Shown: piece by piece, positions 46,901 through 55,775 of the stretch
Layout of the letters: each line of letters starts with the position of its first letter
Position numbering within the stretch: the stretch's first letter is position 1
DNA from: Saccharina japonica
Taxonomy: Eukaryota; Sar; Phaeophyceae; Laminariales; Laminariaceae
Direction of reading: 5' to 3'
Assembly (NCBI GenBank): GCA_008828725.1
Contig: MEHQ01001945.1
Span: forward strand, 1-64,000
Length of the DNA: 64,000 nucleotides
Translations under genes and position numbers: made by a program
The notes under the pieces: model-generated
Seen by the model: only the letters and a program-made list of their open reading frames with translations
The model's database searches: none
What the model was told of the DNA's origin: nothing

Positions 46901-49900
46901 TCCCTTTCTGTTTCTGAAGCTCCTTGCTTGAGACGCTCTAAAAAAGCTCACCCAACATCTGCTTCTTCTGTTTTTGAAATACCAATTGTACGCTTAAACC
47001 CGACGAAAAACCTCATGACCACTGCACGTACAGGTATGTAACGAAAACGTAGTGTAAAACGCTGTACGTACGTAGGCATGTTGTTCGAGCGCTATTGGAC
47101 AGTTCCTCAGATAAGCCGCCGTCGGGTCAGAAGTGCTCTTTTGCTAAAATGTGCTACTCGTACGAGTATATGCCCCTATCGTAGCGAGAGTCGTAATTTA
47201 AAGCCGAGATAACGCCATCTTGTTGACGGTAATCTTAACCTCAATGCCTTGGAACGTTTCCACACTACATCGGACAGGTCATGATCTAGATCATCTACAT
47301 CACGATCTAGATCTTCTGTTAATCTACGTCGCGATCTACAGCATCTAGATCATCTCGATCCTGTATTTACCGGTATGAGATGTTGTGCGCAAGAGACCGT
47401 GACGTACTGACCGTATCCGGCAAAGCATGTGCGGAAGAGAGCAGTGTCATACAAACTCCAGCCCCCCAAACATGACCTAGATCTTGCAGATATAACATAC
47501 GAGCACAACTCTGGATGGAAGATGTAAGAACCGCTGAGGCATAAATATGAAGCCCGAAGGGTCTTTACGTTCCCATCCAGAATGGTATCAGATCAGCAGT
47601 CTATTTTCTATTTCGACCAGGAAGATCTAGACGAAAAACGGGGGATCTGATATGATACGTGCGACGCGTGAAACGTTCCATCTTTTTGTGCCGGTGGCAG
47701 TCCGGCGACCCATTGGCGGCGGCCTGCGACGGATGCGAGGAGGCCACGTGCTCCGGGTGTGGCTTCGTGGAAGGGGTTTTGGCTCCGACTTGCGCGGAAG
47801 TAGTGGACCACTCCACAAGCAATGGTGGCAACGTCACACTGCAAGCGCTTTCGATCGAGAGGGGGTATTGGCGAGCCACCACAAACAGCGAAGAGGTCCT
47901 CGCGTGCTACTATGCCGGCGCCTGTCTCGGAGGAGTGACGGGAGCATCTGACTACTGTCTTGAGGGCTACGAAGGACCATGTGCGTGATGTTAACTGCTT
48001 CAAATCGGTCGCGTTCTTGAGGAGTAAAACATATGCGGAAATTTTTCCATCTCACAGCTTTGTTTTTTTTCTTCTTAACCCTTTTAGGACTGCAGACTCG
48101 TTTTGGGGACAATCCACTCTAATTACAGGTAATTTTCCCCCAAAACGGGACTCCAGTCCCATTCAGAACTGAAAAAAAATGTCCCACATTAATTCCAAGT
48201 AGTTTGTCCCCAAATTCGTGGGACCAGTTCTTAAGATAAATTTGACCTGGTACCAGGTACGCAGCAGTTAGTTCGTGAGAGCCCCTTATACAATGCGTTA
48301 GCTCGGATCTTCCTAGGGGCGGGCTGTTCACTTCTCGCTTTGCTTTGCGAGCTAGGAAGCACTTCCTGGTGGGATCAAGGCACGGGCGTAGACCCAACCC
48401 AACCCCCAACCCTAACCCTAACCCTAACCCAAACCGGACCCAAAACGGACCAGAAACGGGCGAGAAACGCGGCTGCGCCGCTTTTGCATCTAGCGAGAAA
48501 ATTGCGAGAAATAATCCGAGCGCGGACCACAATTACGATACGCGGACCACAGGTACACAAATTTCAAGACAAAATCATGCCTTGAAGATCCGAGCTAACG
48601 GATTGTATGATGTACTCTCGTGAGACTTGGAAATAGGTTATATGAGGCTCTTTGTATGCTGGGCAGTTAGTTTTTGTGGGACTTGGGATACATGCTGAGG
48701 CTTTTTTGTATGCTGAGCAGTAACGCGTTGAACGTTGTGTTAATATATGATGAGTGGCCGCTGGTGCATACTTATGTAGGCCTAGGACACGCCTGTCGAC
48801 GCGACTACGTTCCCTGTGCCCCAATGTCGAAAATTGAAAGAACTGTAGAAATATAAGGGAACACGACACTTACAGAACACGACTCAACACTACCCTCGTC
48901 ATGATGAAAACCAAACCAGCGGGGTGGGATTTGTGCACGAAACGAGTAAAAAACAATATCTGGTACTTTTTTTTTTCATTTACTATATATTTGCCCCTGT
49001 CTGGGTCTCGAAAACGGTACGAGTGGGAAATCGTTTTTTTTTTTCGCAATCCTGGAAATATCGCTATTTAGCTTAACTCGTCCCAACAGTCCGTTTGCTC
49101 AATACATGAAATTTCCAAGGATAGATGCTAGTCGTTGCGGGCTAAAAAAAAACCAGAAGCCTGCCTATTCGCCTGGCCGCTATCGGCTGTTGACCCATCC
49201 ATGGCCATATAGACACAATGATGAAACTCTAGGTAAAACTCTTAGGTACAGTACCCCGAACATCTCAGGGTTTACGCTGCACTCCCCATTTTGTTTTGCA
49301 CCATTTTCCCTTTTTTTCACACAAATTTGCACCATTTTGCTTTAACAATTATTCCCTCGTCGTGGCCCTTTTCCGGTTTTGCACACGATAGATTGCAGCA
49401 TTTGTAGCGAGGGGTACACGGAACAGCTGAGCTTTCGTTGCGGCAAGTGCCCCGAAAACAGCGCCGGTGGCATCGCAGTCGCGGTCGTCCTCGCCGTGGT
49501 GGTCCTGTTGGTGGCAGCTGCTGCGGTCTCGTACTTGATGTCGGGGGAGGCCGGCGTGAGCAGGGAGCGGGGAGTCATCGAGCGCCTGACGCAGTACATA
49601 CCACTCCAATCCGTGAAGATCGTCATCGTGGCATGGCAAATCTTGACACAGGTGAGTGGGGGCACGTTCATTTTTTTTTCGTGGTGAGTGTAAATCGTCC
49701 ATGGTACCGCAAGATTAGGAGTTTATCAGAAATCTAACTTTGACCGTGTCGTATTTTGGCTACGTACAGACAGCTGATGTTCGTTGTATTGTGAAGTTTG
49801 GCGTTCTCGGCTTGGAAGCAGGGGGCTGGCCGTTGTGATTGAAAGGTGACGTGATAAAGCCCAAAACCTTCCGTTCGTTGACTTTACTGGCCTACGATAC

Positions 49901-52900
49901 AGTATGGAGAAGTGGTCAGTTGTGGGAAATAGGGATAAGAGGAAAGATGTGGAGAATGATGAAGAAGATAACGGAATGTGCGAGAAGTGCTGTGATGTTG
50001 GACGGGGAAATATCGAAGTACGTTGATATCCTACAGGGACAATCCACTCTAATTACAGGTAATTTTTCCCCAAAACGGGACTCCAGTCCCATTCAGAACT
50101 GAAAAAAAATGTCCCACATTAATTCCAAGTAGTTTGTCCCCAATTCGTGGGACCAGTTCTTAAGATAAATTTGACCTGGTACCAGGTACGCAGCAGTTAG
50201 TTCGTGAGAGAGCCCCTTATACAATGCGGTAGCTCGGATCTTCCTAGGGGCGGGCTGTTCACTTCTCGCTTTGCTTTGCGAGCTAGGAAGCACTTCCTGG
50301 TGGGATCAAGGCACGGGCGTAGACCCAACCCAACCCCCAACCCTAACCCTAACCCTAACCCAAACCGGACCCAAAACGGACCAGAAACGGGCGAGAAACG
50401 CGGCTGCGCCGTTTTTGCATCTAACGAGAAAATTGCGAGAATAATCCGAGCGCGGACCACAATTACGATACGCGGACCACAGGTACACAAATTTCAAGAC
50501 AAAATCATGCCTTGAAGATCCGAGCTAACGGATTGTATGATGTACTCTCGTGAGACTTGGAAATAGGTTATATGAGGCTCTTTGTATGCTGGGCAGTTAG
50601 TTTTTGTGGGACTTGGGATACATGCTGAGGTTTTTTTTGTATGCTGAGCAGTAACGCGTTGAACGTTGTGTTAATATATGATGAGTGGCCGCTGGTGCAT
50701 ACTTATGTAGGCCTAGGACACGCCTGTCGACGCGACTACGTTCCCTGTGCCCCAATGTCGAAAATTGAAAGAACTGTAGAAATATAAGGGAACACGACAC
50801 TTACAGAACACGACTCAACACTACCCTCGTCATGATGAAAACCAAACCAGCGGGGTGGGATTTGTGCACGAAACGAGTAAAAAACAATATCTGGTACTTT
50901 TTTTTTTCATTTACTATATATTTGCCCCTGTCTGGGTCTCGAAAACGGTACGAGTGGGAAATCGTTTTTTTTTTTCGCAATCCTGGAAATATCGCTATTT
51001 AGCTTAACTCGTCCCAACAGTCCGTTTGCTCAATACATGAAATTTCCAAGGATAGATGCTAGTCGTTGCGGGCTAAAAAAAAACCAGAAGCCTGCCTATT
51101 CGCCTGGCCGCTATCGGCTGTTGACCCATCCATGGCCATATAGACACAATGATGAAACTCTAGGTAAAACTCTTAGGTACAGTACCCCGAACATCTCAGG
51201 GTTTACGCTGCACTCCCCATTTTGTTTTGCACCATTTTCCCTTTTTTTCACACAAATTTGCACCATTTTGCTTTAACAATAATTCCCTCGTCGTGGCCCT
51301 TTTCCGGTTTTGCACACGATAGATTGCAGCATTTGTAGCGAGGGGTACACGGAACAGCTGAGCTTTCGTTGCGGCAAGTGCCCCGAAAACAGCGCCGGTG
51401 GCATCGCAGTCGCGGTCGTCCTCGCCGTGGTGGTCCTGTTGGTGGCAGCTGCTGCGGTCTCGTACTTGATGTCGGGGGAGGCCGGCGTGAGCAGGGAGCG
51501 GGGAGTCATCGAGCGCCTGACGCAGTACATACCACTCCAATCCGTGAAGATCGTCATCGTGGCATGGCAAATCTTGACACAGGTGAGTGGGGGCACGTTC
51601 ATTTTTTTTTCGTGGTGAGTGTAAATCGTCCATGGTACCGCAAGATTAGGAGTTTATCAGAAATCTAACTTTGACCGTGTCGTATTTTGGCTACGTACAG
51701 ACAGCTGATGTTCGTTGTATTGTGAAGTTTGGCGTTCTCGGCTTGGAAGCAGGGGGCTGGCCGTTGTGATTGAAAGGTGACGTGATAAAGCCCAAAACCT
51801 TCCGTTCGTTGACTTTACGTTGGCCACTCTCGTTACGCTTGTTTTACTATATATATATGTATATATATAACCCCCCCCCGTAAAGCCATGTATATATAGC
51901 AAAACGTTTCTTTGTAATATGTGGAAACAACGTAATGAGCGCCCAAGTGTTGGAGGTGTCTCTATTAGGAGTAGGAACGGTGCTCCGTCTCGAAAGGGAT
52001 GCGTGGTCCATGGTCAAATGACTAAGGCAAGCAACAAATGAGTACGTCCCCCCCCCCCCCCCCGTAAAAGCCATTGTATAACTGGGATATGGAAAAAACG
52101 AGTACGCACCTAAGAGATGGAGAGAAGGAGTAGTAGTAAACTTGTTAAGAAAGAGACAAGGCTGACCCGGGTAACTATAGGGGGATAACGCTACTAAGAG
52201 CTGTAGGTAAAACGTTCTGTAAGATTTTGAACGATAGAATGGGAACAATGATGGAGAAGGAAGAAAAAATTAGCGAAGGGCAAGCAGGTTTTAGGCCAAA
52301 CCGTAGCTGCGTCGACCATGTGTACACATTAGGTAAGATAATCCAAGGCAGGCAAGACGCGGGGCTAACAACGTACTGTTTCTTTTTAGATGTACAGATG
52401 GCCTACGATTACAGTATGTGAGAAGTGGTCAGTTGTGGGAAATAGGGATAAGAGGAAAGATGTGGAGAATGATGAAGAGATAACGGAATGTGCGAGAAGT
52501 GCTGTGATGTTGGACGGGGAAATATCGAAGTACGTTGAATATCCTTACAAGAGTTGCACAAGATTTACGCTATCACCTAACCTATTCAAGGTATATATTA
52601 ATGACATGATATTAGCAGTAGAAGCAGCATCGCAGGGGGTCACGGTGGGGGGAGATACGGTGTCGGGATTGATGTTTGCGGATGATTTCGTCTGCATATC
52701 AGAAACACCCGAAGGACTGCAGAAACAAATAGAGAAGGCACTAGAGTACACCAGGAAGTGGAGAGTGACGGCGAACGTAGCGCAGTAGTTGTATGTAACG
52801 AAGATAAGGAGAGCCCGGTAACTTGTAAGTGGAAGTGGGGAGAAGATGAATTACCGATCGTAGACTAGTATACGTACCTTGGCGTAGAGATCTCAAAATA

Positions 52901-55775
52901 TTGCTCTTGGGATGCACACATAAATAAAGTAATAGGCAAGGGTAAGGCACACGTAGGCAAGATGGAAGCAGTTCTGACAGACTCGCACCTTGACACTAGA
53001 ATTAAGAGATGTGTACTGATTAATGTGATTGTACCAAAGCTAGAATATGCAGGAAACGTATGGGAAGGGAATGCGAAGCTCGTAAAACAGCTGGAAACAG
53101 TACAGATGACAGCAGCTAAAAAAGTACTAGGTTGCTCAAGTACGACGAGTAATACAGTATTGAGAGCAGAACTAGGAATGTACCCACTTAAGACAAATAG
53201 AGACGTGCGTAAGTTGAAATGGCAATATAAAGTAAAGAACATGTCAAATAAGAGGTTGCCAGCCATAGCTGATAAAGCTGTATGGGAGAAAGTAACCAAA
53301 GGACGAGCTGGAATAAGGTGGGATAGCGTAGTGGGAAAGTATGGAAGGATATAGGAAACCAAAAAGAGATGCTAGCCATAGAGAAATTTAGCGGATACAA
53401 GACAGAAGTAAAAGAAAGGATAGAAGGAAGGGAAAGGCTAGCGCTGAGAAAGAAGGTGGAAGGGGAAGAACACTTAGAGATATACGGGGGGTTGAGAGAA
53501 GGAATAGGAATGAAAAGGTATCTGCACGGCCCAATGGACTTCGCGAAAAAGCTGAAACTGCGATTTCGTGTAGGGGACCTGGACCTGCCAGAAAGAAGGA
53601 GGTATACCAGTAGCCGGGAGGAGGAGGAAGTAGATGCACAGATATGCCCATGTGGCAAAGCCATAGAGAGTAGAATTCACATAGTGGAATAATGTGAAAG
53701 GTACAAGGAGGAAAGGGATGTATTAGAGGAGGAGATGAGAAAAATAGACGAGTGTGACATGGAGCAGTTTGGTACACTAAATAGTAGCGAGAAATCGATC
53801 GCTATCTTAGGAGATAGATGGTGGCCACAGGCGGCGAAACAGGAAGGGGATAAGATTAGCAAAAAATGTCTTTGTAATATATGGAAACAACGTAATGAGC
53901 GCCCAAGTGGAGGTGTCTCTATCAGGAGTAGGAACGGTGCTCCGTCTCGAAAGGGATGCGTGGTCAATGGTCAAATGACTAAGGCAAGCAACAAATGAGT
54001 CCCCCCCCCCCCCCCCCCCGTAAAGCCAGACTTACACGGAACCAACAGGCACCCTGGTGCTTGTCGCGTTCGCAAGGCATTCGATTCTTCTACTCGCTCC
54101 CAAACAATTCCCGCTCGAACCCGTCTGTGAAGTATAAAACACTAAGTAGGATAGACCATCTCTAATTTTTTCGCCGGGGAGTGCGGTCCTAAACACACAG
54201 GGCAAACCACAATAACATTCGGAATACGAACTGGAGGACACCGACCCAAGCGTGGACCCACTTTATGCATAGGGTCTGACCAGGCCGTGCGCACTTTGGC
54301 CCCGTTTTCGCGGTTTGGTTTCGTTAACACAATTTGGCGTATTCTGAGTATTAAGGGCCATTCCTAACGAGGGTAAAAAACGCGATTTGCGGCATTGGTA
54401 AATTAGTAAAACTCTTCAAAATCGCTACGGTACTACGTATTCGTGGCAAATATCACTATTCGCGAAAACTGGCACTCATTTTGGTCATGATCCGTGAAAA
54501 TGCATTTTGTTTTGTTCGTTAGGAATTCCTAGCTGGGAGCTCATGATGAGCGGTTTTGTCATTCCAAACACATCTGTCCGCCTGCCTTGTCTATGCATTC
54601 ACGCCTTCTGCTAGCCCTCGGGGTATTAACTGGGAGCTCATGAGGAGCCGTTGTATTTACCACCGGAAGGGACTCATTCCAACCATGCCTGTCCGCCCGC
54701 CTCTGTCTCTACATGTGCATACCCCTTCGCCCCCTTCTCTCCCCAGTTTACTTCTGTGGCAAACGTTACCTTCCCGCACGTGTACCAAGACTTCTTGGAC
54801 ATTCTGGACGTGTTCAACTTCGACCTCAGCTGGGTGCTCTCGGCCGGTTGCGTAGTCGACGTGGACTTCCACGGCCGACTGCTGATCTCCACGATCAGTC
54901 CCATCATCGCCTTGGCATTCCTAGCGTGCACCTACGCTATCGCGACCCTCAAACACCGCGGAGCGCCCGAGAGCATCCAAAACATCCGGCACAAGCACGT
55001 GTCCATGGTGCTCCTGCTGAGCTTCCTGGTGTACTCGAGTGTCAGTTCCGTCCTCTTCAGAGCGTTCGCCTGCGAGAAGCTGGACGACGGCAAGGATTAC
55101 CTTCGTTCGGACTACCGCATCGAGTGCGACACCTCCAAGCACAAGGGGTTCCAGGTGTTCGCGGGTTTCATGATTGCCTTGTACACGGTGGGCATCCCTG
55201 CTCTCTACGCCGGCCTTCTGTTTAGAGATCGCGACGTGTTGAGGAAAGACAAGGAGGGCCGGGAAGAACCCCCGCGCGTCAAGTCGACCTCCGACCTGTG
55301 GAAGCCGTACAACCCGGCGGTATTCTACTACGAGGTGATCGAGTGCGGTCGACGGATTCTGCTCGCCGGTGTGGTCGTGTTCATCTACCCAAACACCGCC
55401 GCGCAGATCGCGATAACGCTATTGATCGCCTTCGCTTTCATCGTTATTTCGGAAGTTCTGTCCCCGTACTCGATGCCGTGGGACGCCTGGATCAGCCGCA
55501 TGGGACACGTGGTCGTGTTTGTGAGCATGTTCATCGCCCTCCTGCTGAAGGTGGACGTGTCCGACGAGCGGGTCAGCAGTCAGAAGGTGTTTGAGGCGGT
55601 GCTCGTGGCCGTTCACGTGTGCATGGTGGTGGCGGTGGTGGCCGAGGCGATCACGCTGTCGTGTTCCCTGTCGTGTTCATTTTGTCCCTTGAGGGTGGGG
55701 CAGCGCGAGGACGCGTTGCCTCGGTCTCGCAGAGGCTTGAGCCGCCAGGTCGGAGGTCGCCACCCCTTCCACTAG
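40739..55775 (+). CDS. LNR / Pmp-like beta-helix / multi-pass membrane protein (six-exon model)
   Basis: Joining 40,739-40,912, 41,904-42,092, 43,380-45,530, 47,701-47,980, 49,392-49,651 (or its copy 51,323-51,582) and 54,747-55,775 gives 1,360 residues with all splice phases consistent and GT-AG borders throughout. Domains in order: signal-peptide-like N-terminus (1-26, RR then a hydrophobic run), two Lin-Notch repeats (about 28-59 and 94-122), a beta-helix of about 700 residues with some 17 GGA[ILMV] rungs and repeated SWSG, a Cys-rich stalk (to about 951), then about eight membrane segments (near 957-980, 1064-1086, 1104-1126, 1152-1177, 1221-1256 as two, 1271-1287 and 1299-1324). The Pmp-type helix is known from chlamydial polymorphic outer-membrane proteins. 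Its fusion to LNRs and a TRP-like or receptor-like membrane part is, as I recall, typical of brown algae. A surface receptor or channel role is inference. Confidence 0.85.
40930..41212. mobile_element. GATC-rich TIR element in intron 1
   Basis: The left end is TTTCACACGTCGGACAGATA and the right end is GATGATCTGTCCGAGGTGTG, inverted over about 17 bp. Three AGATAGATCATCTAC units follow the left end. It starts 18 bp after the donor of exon 1. Same family as 21,253-21,650, 42,366-42,735 and 47,262-47,677. Confidence 0.7.
41296..41370 (+). pseudogene. Decayed LNR pseudo-exon in intron 1
   Basis: GGCAACGACCATTCGTGCGG then CTATGATGGGTGTAACGTGA translates as NDHSCGYDGCN before a GTGAGG donor-like site and TTGTCTTGAACTG. 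This mirrors the end of exon 1 (NPSCGYDGGD, GTGAGT, TTACCTTGAACTG). It is evidently a degenerated duplicate of a Lin-Notch exon. Confidence 0.65.
41904..42092 (+). CDS. Exon 2: second Lin-Notch repeat
   Basis: The acceptor is CAG at 41,901-41,903. The exon reads CCECTCADGPYHSCADAVFD, CLYPDCGDP and then CYEDMKGDGKCNEYNNTPAC EYDGGD. The donor is GTGAGT at 42,093, phase 0. The first Cys completes the DGGD-C motif of exon 1, so LNR units are exchanged as phase-0 exons. Confidence 0.88.
42147..42253. mobile_element. Small MITE with CGGGGGACC ends, copy 2 (intron 2)
   Basis: The left end is TACGGGCGACCATAGTAAAC and the right end TTTACTCAGGTCCCCCGTA. It is inverted relative to the copy at 35,556-35,664, with the shared core GACCAAATATTG. 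It starts 54 bp after the donor of exon 2. Confidence 0.7.
42366..42735. mobile_element. GATC-rich TIR element in intron 2
   Basis: The left end is CACGCCTCGCACAGATCATT and the right end is GATCATGATGTGTCGGAGGT. Near the right end a block of about 74 bp (GGAACTAGAT.ATCTACAGT.GATAGATAG...GTCGGAGGTGTGAAA) is tandemly duplicated (about 42,592 and 42,668). Confidence 0.65.
43116..43284. mobile_element. Hairpin MITE in intron 2
   Basis: Arms of about 72 bp (43,116-43,187 and 43,213-43,284) are nearly perfect inverted copies, for example TTGGTCAACACACGCACCAG against CTGGTGCGTGTGTTGACCAA, with a 25-bp loop. The right arm is followed by a C-tract (43,285-43,298) that lies about 80 bp before the exon 3 acceptor. 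In the transcript it would form a long stem. Confidence 0.9.
43380..45530 (+). CDS. Exon 3: Pmp-like beta-helix, 717 residues
   Basis: The acceptor TAG at 43,377-43,379 gives CCECSCSSSRCEG, the same start as exon 2, then LDPSADLEIYECGTPPPPTL and the beta-helix. Rungs of about 25-35 residues carry GGA[ILMV] and usually SWSG or SWTG with N.A/S. The exon has 2,151 bp of open frame and the donor is GTAAGG at 45,531, phase 0. The ORF runs on to 45,635, but that tail (FFVSYVPSTCFFF) is intron. Repeated DNA in this exon makes it prone to unequal exchange. Confidence 0.9.
45650..45790 (+). repeat. Intron block shared between introns 2 and 3
   Basis: GGTGCACCAATGTTTTTCTT, GAAGCTCTATACTATTAGTA and AAAAACTGATTT resemble 42,964-43,070 (GTGCACCATGTTTTTCTTT, AGAGCTCGATACTAATAGCA, AAAAACTCATTT). 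A weaker relative is at about 46,905-47,030. It may be intron sequence co-duplicated with an exon, or another repeat. Confidence 0.5.
46011..46380 (+). repeat. Composite tRNA-like SINE, copy 2 (intron 3)
   Basis: Leader (CTCGGTGTCTCCGGCGAAAT, CTGCGAGCAGGGAGTGTCGA), tRNA-like head (GAATCAGCGGTAAAGCGCTC, GACTCTGGAGGGCAGAAG, GTGGGTTCATAGACC), then a GGTGGGTGGGTGGATGGGTG body. Confidence 0.65.
47262..47677. mobile_element. GATC-rich TIR element in intron 3
   Basis: It begins CACACTACATCGGACAGGTC and ends GTGCGACGCGTGAAACG. Between them lie repeated GATCTAGATCATC-type motifs and the CATGACCTAGATCTTGCAGA and CTCTGGATGGAAG blocks of the family. Its right end lies only about 25 bp before the exon 4 acceptor. 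Confidence 0.55.
47701..47980 (+). CDS. Exon 4: Cys-rich stalk
   Basis: The acceptor is CAG at 47,698-47,700. The exon encodes SGDPLAAACDGCEEATCSGC and later WRATTNSEEVLACYYAGACL, GGVTGASDYCLEGYEGP plus one base. The donor is GTGCGT at 47,981, phase 1. The spacing of Cys pairs resembles the cysteine-rich repeats that precede the membrane domain in related proteins as I remember them. Confidence 0.88.
48408..48430 (-). repeat. Interstitial telomere-like tract
   Basis: AACCCTAACCCTAACCCTAA within GGTTGGG-type degenerate flanks. It is repeated in the second copy at 50,338-50,360. Confidence 0.85.
49392..49651 (+). CDS. Exon 5a: stalk end and first membrane segment
   Basis: The acceptor is TAG at 49,389-49,391. 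The two leading bases complete a Tyr codon with exon 4, giving GYEGP-YCSICSEGY. Then LSFRCGKCPENSAG and the hydrophobic run GIAVAVVLAVVVLLVAAAAV, and finally the LTQYIPLQSVKIVIVAWQIL region. The donor is GTGAGT at 49,652, phase 0. Confidence 0.88.
49888..50035 (+). pseudogene. LINE reverse-transcriptase fragment at the duplication junction
   Basis: 148 bp encoding AYDTVWRSGQLWEIGIRGKM then WRMMKKITECARSAVMLDGE. It is related to 52,399-52,545 but reads through better, because it lacks the stop found there. It lies exactly between the two copies of the duplicated segment. Confidence 0.85.
50036..51818 (+). repeat. Tandem duplication carrying exon 5, copy 2
   Basis: Second copy of 48,106-49,887, offset 1,930-1,931 bp. 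The left junction is CTACAGGGACAATCC, where the LINE fragment meets the shared GGGACAATCC. Confidence 0.95.
51323..51582 (+). CDS. Exon 5b: coding-identical copy of exon 5
   Basis: The encoded residues are the same as exon 5a, with intact TAG acceptor and GTGAGT donor. It starts in phase 1 and ends in phase 0, so placing it after 5a shifts the frame and meets TGA after twelve codons. Only one of the two can be used in a full-length message. Confidence 0.85.
51871..52063 (+). mobile_element. LINE insertion A (3' end only)
   Basis: About 145 bp matching the last part of the LINE (TTTGTAATATGTGGAAACAA to CAAGCAACAAATGAGTACGT), ending in 16 C. It is preceded by C(9)GTAAAGCCATGTATA and followed by C(16)GTAAAAGCCATTGTATA, a likely target-site duplication. 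Confidence 0.75.
52064..54019 (+). pseudogene. LINE insertion B, 5'-truncated and inactive
   Basis: It encodes the palm-to-C-terminal part of a non-LTR reverse transcriptase. DPGNYRGITLLRAVGKTF and GQAGFRPNRSCVDHVYTLGK come first. FLDVQMAYD (motif A) is followed by a stop. GLMFADDFVCISETPEGLQK carries the FADD motif C at about 52,670. Next come YTYLGVEIS, TRIKRCVLINVIVPKLEYAG, KGRAGIRWDSVVGK and the zinc-knuckle-like CPCGKAIESRIHIV. Several stops and frameshifts interrupt it (52,420; 52,786; 52,870; 53,352; 53,691). It ends ACAAATGAGT followed by 19 C (54,001-54,019) and GTAAAGCCA. It lies in intron 5 of the LNR/Pmp gene. Confidence 0.9.
54528..54746 (+). repeat. Duplicated acceptor region before exon 6
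   Basis: CTGGGAGCTCATGATGAGCG and CATTCCAA.CACATCTGTCCGCCTGCCT at 54,533-54,590 recur at 54,630-54,703 with small changes. The second copy leads into the real CCCCAG acceptor at 54,741-54,746. Confidence 0.6.
54747..55775 (+). CDS. Exon 6: membrane domain and C-terminus
   Basis: The acceptor CCCCAG gives FTSVANVTFPHVYQDFLDIL, then FNFDLSWVLSAGCVVDVDFH and about seven hydrophobic segments: LISTISPIIALAFLACTYAI, VLLLSFLVYSSVSSVLF, FAGFMIALYTVGIPALYAGL, ILLAGVVVFIYPNTAAQIAI, TLLIAFAFIVISEVL, GHVVVFVSMFIALLL and VFEAVLVAVHVCMVVAVVAE. It ends with a basic tail and TAG at 55,773-55,775. Another small exon at the C-terminus cannot be excluded. Confidence 0.88.
   Translation, partial: FTSVANVTFPHVYQDFLDILDVFNFDLSWVLSAGCVVDVDFHGRLLISTISPIIALAFLACTYAIATLKHRGAPESIQNIRHKHVSMVLLLSFLVYSSVSSVLFRAFACEKLDDGKDYLRSDYRIECDTSKHKGFQVFAGFMIALYTVGIPALYAGLLFRDRDVLRKDKEGREEPPRVKSTSDLWKPYNPAVFYYEVIECGRRILLAGVVVFIYPNTAAQIAITLLIAFAFIVISEVLSPYSMPWDAWISRMGHVVVFVSMFIALLLKVDVSDERVSSQKVFEAVLVAVHVCMVVAVVAEAITLSCSLSCSFCPLRVGQREDALPRSRRGLSRQVGGRHPFH

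Larger units (their letters stand above)
48106..49887 (+). repeat. Tandem duplication carrying exon 5, copy 1
   Basis: 1,782 bp, more than 99% identical to 50,036-51,818 by eye. Differences are about ten single-base changes and 1-2 base indels, mostly in the first 500 bp. It contains a telomere-like tract (48,408-48,430) and exon 5a. Confidence 0.95.

Noticed and set aside
48408-50360. Chromosome end suggested by TTAGGG-type repeats
   Set aside because: The tracts are only three to four units long, lie inside an intron and are copied with the tandem duplication.
49349-51633. Minus-strand ORFs of 109-145 codons over exons 5a and 5b
   Set aside because: They are antisense shadows of the transmembrane exon. 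The + strand fits the splice phases and hydrophobic pattern.
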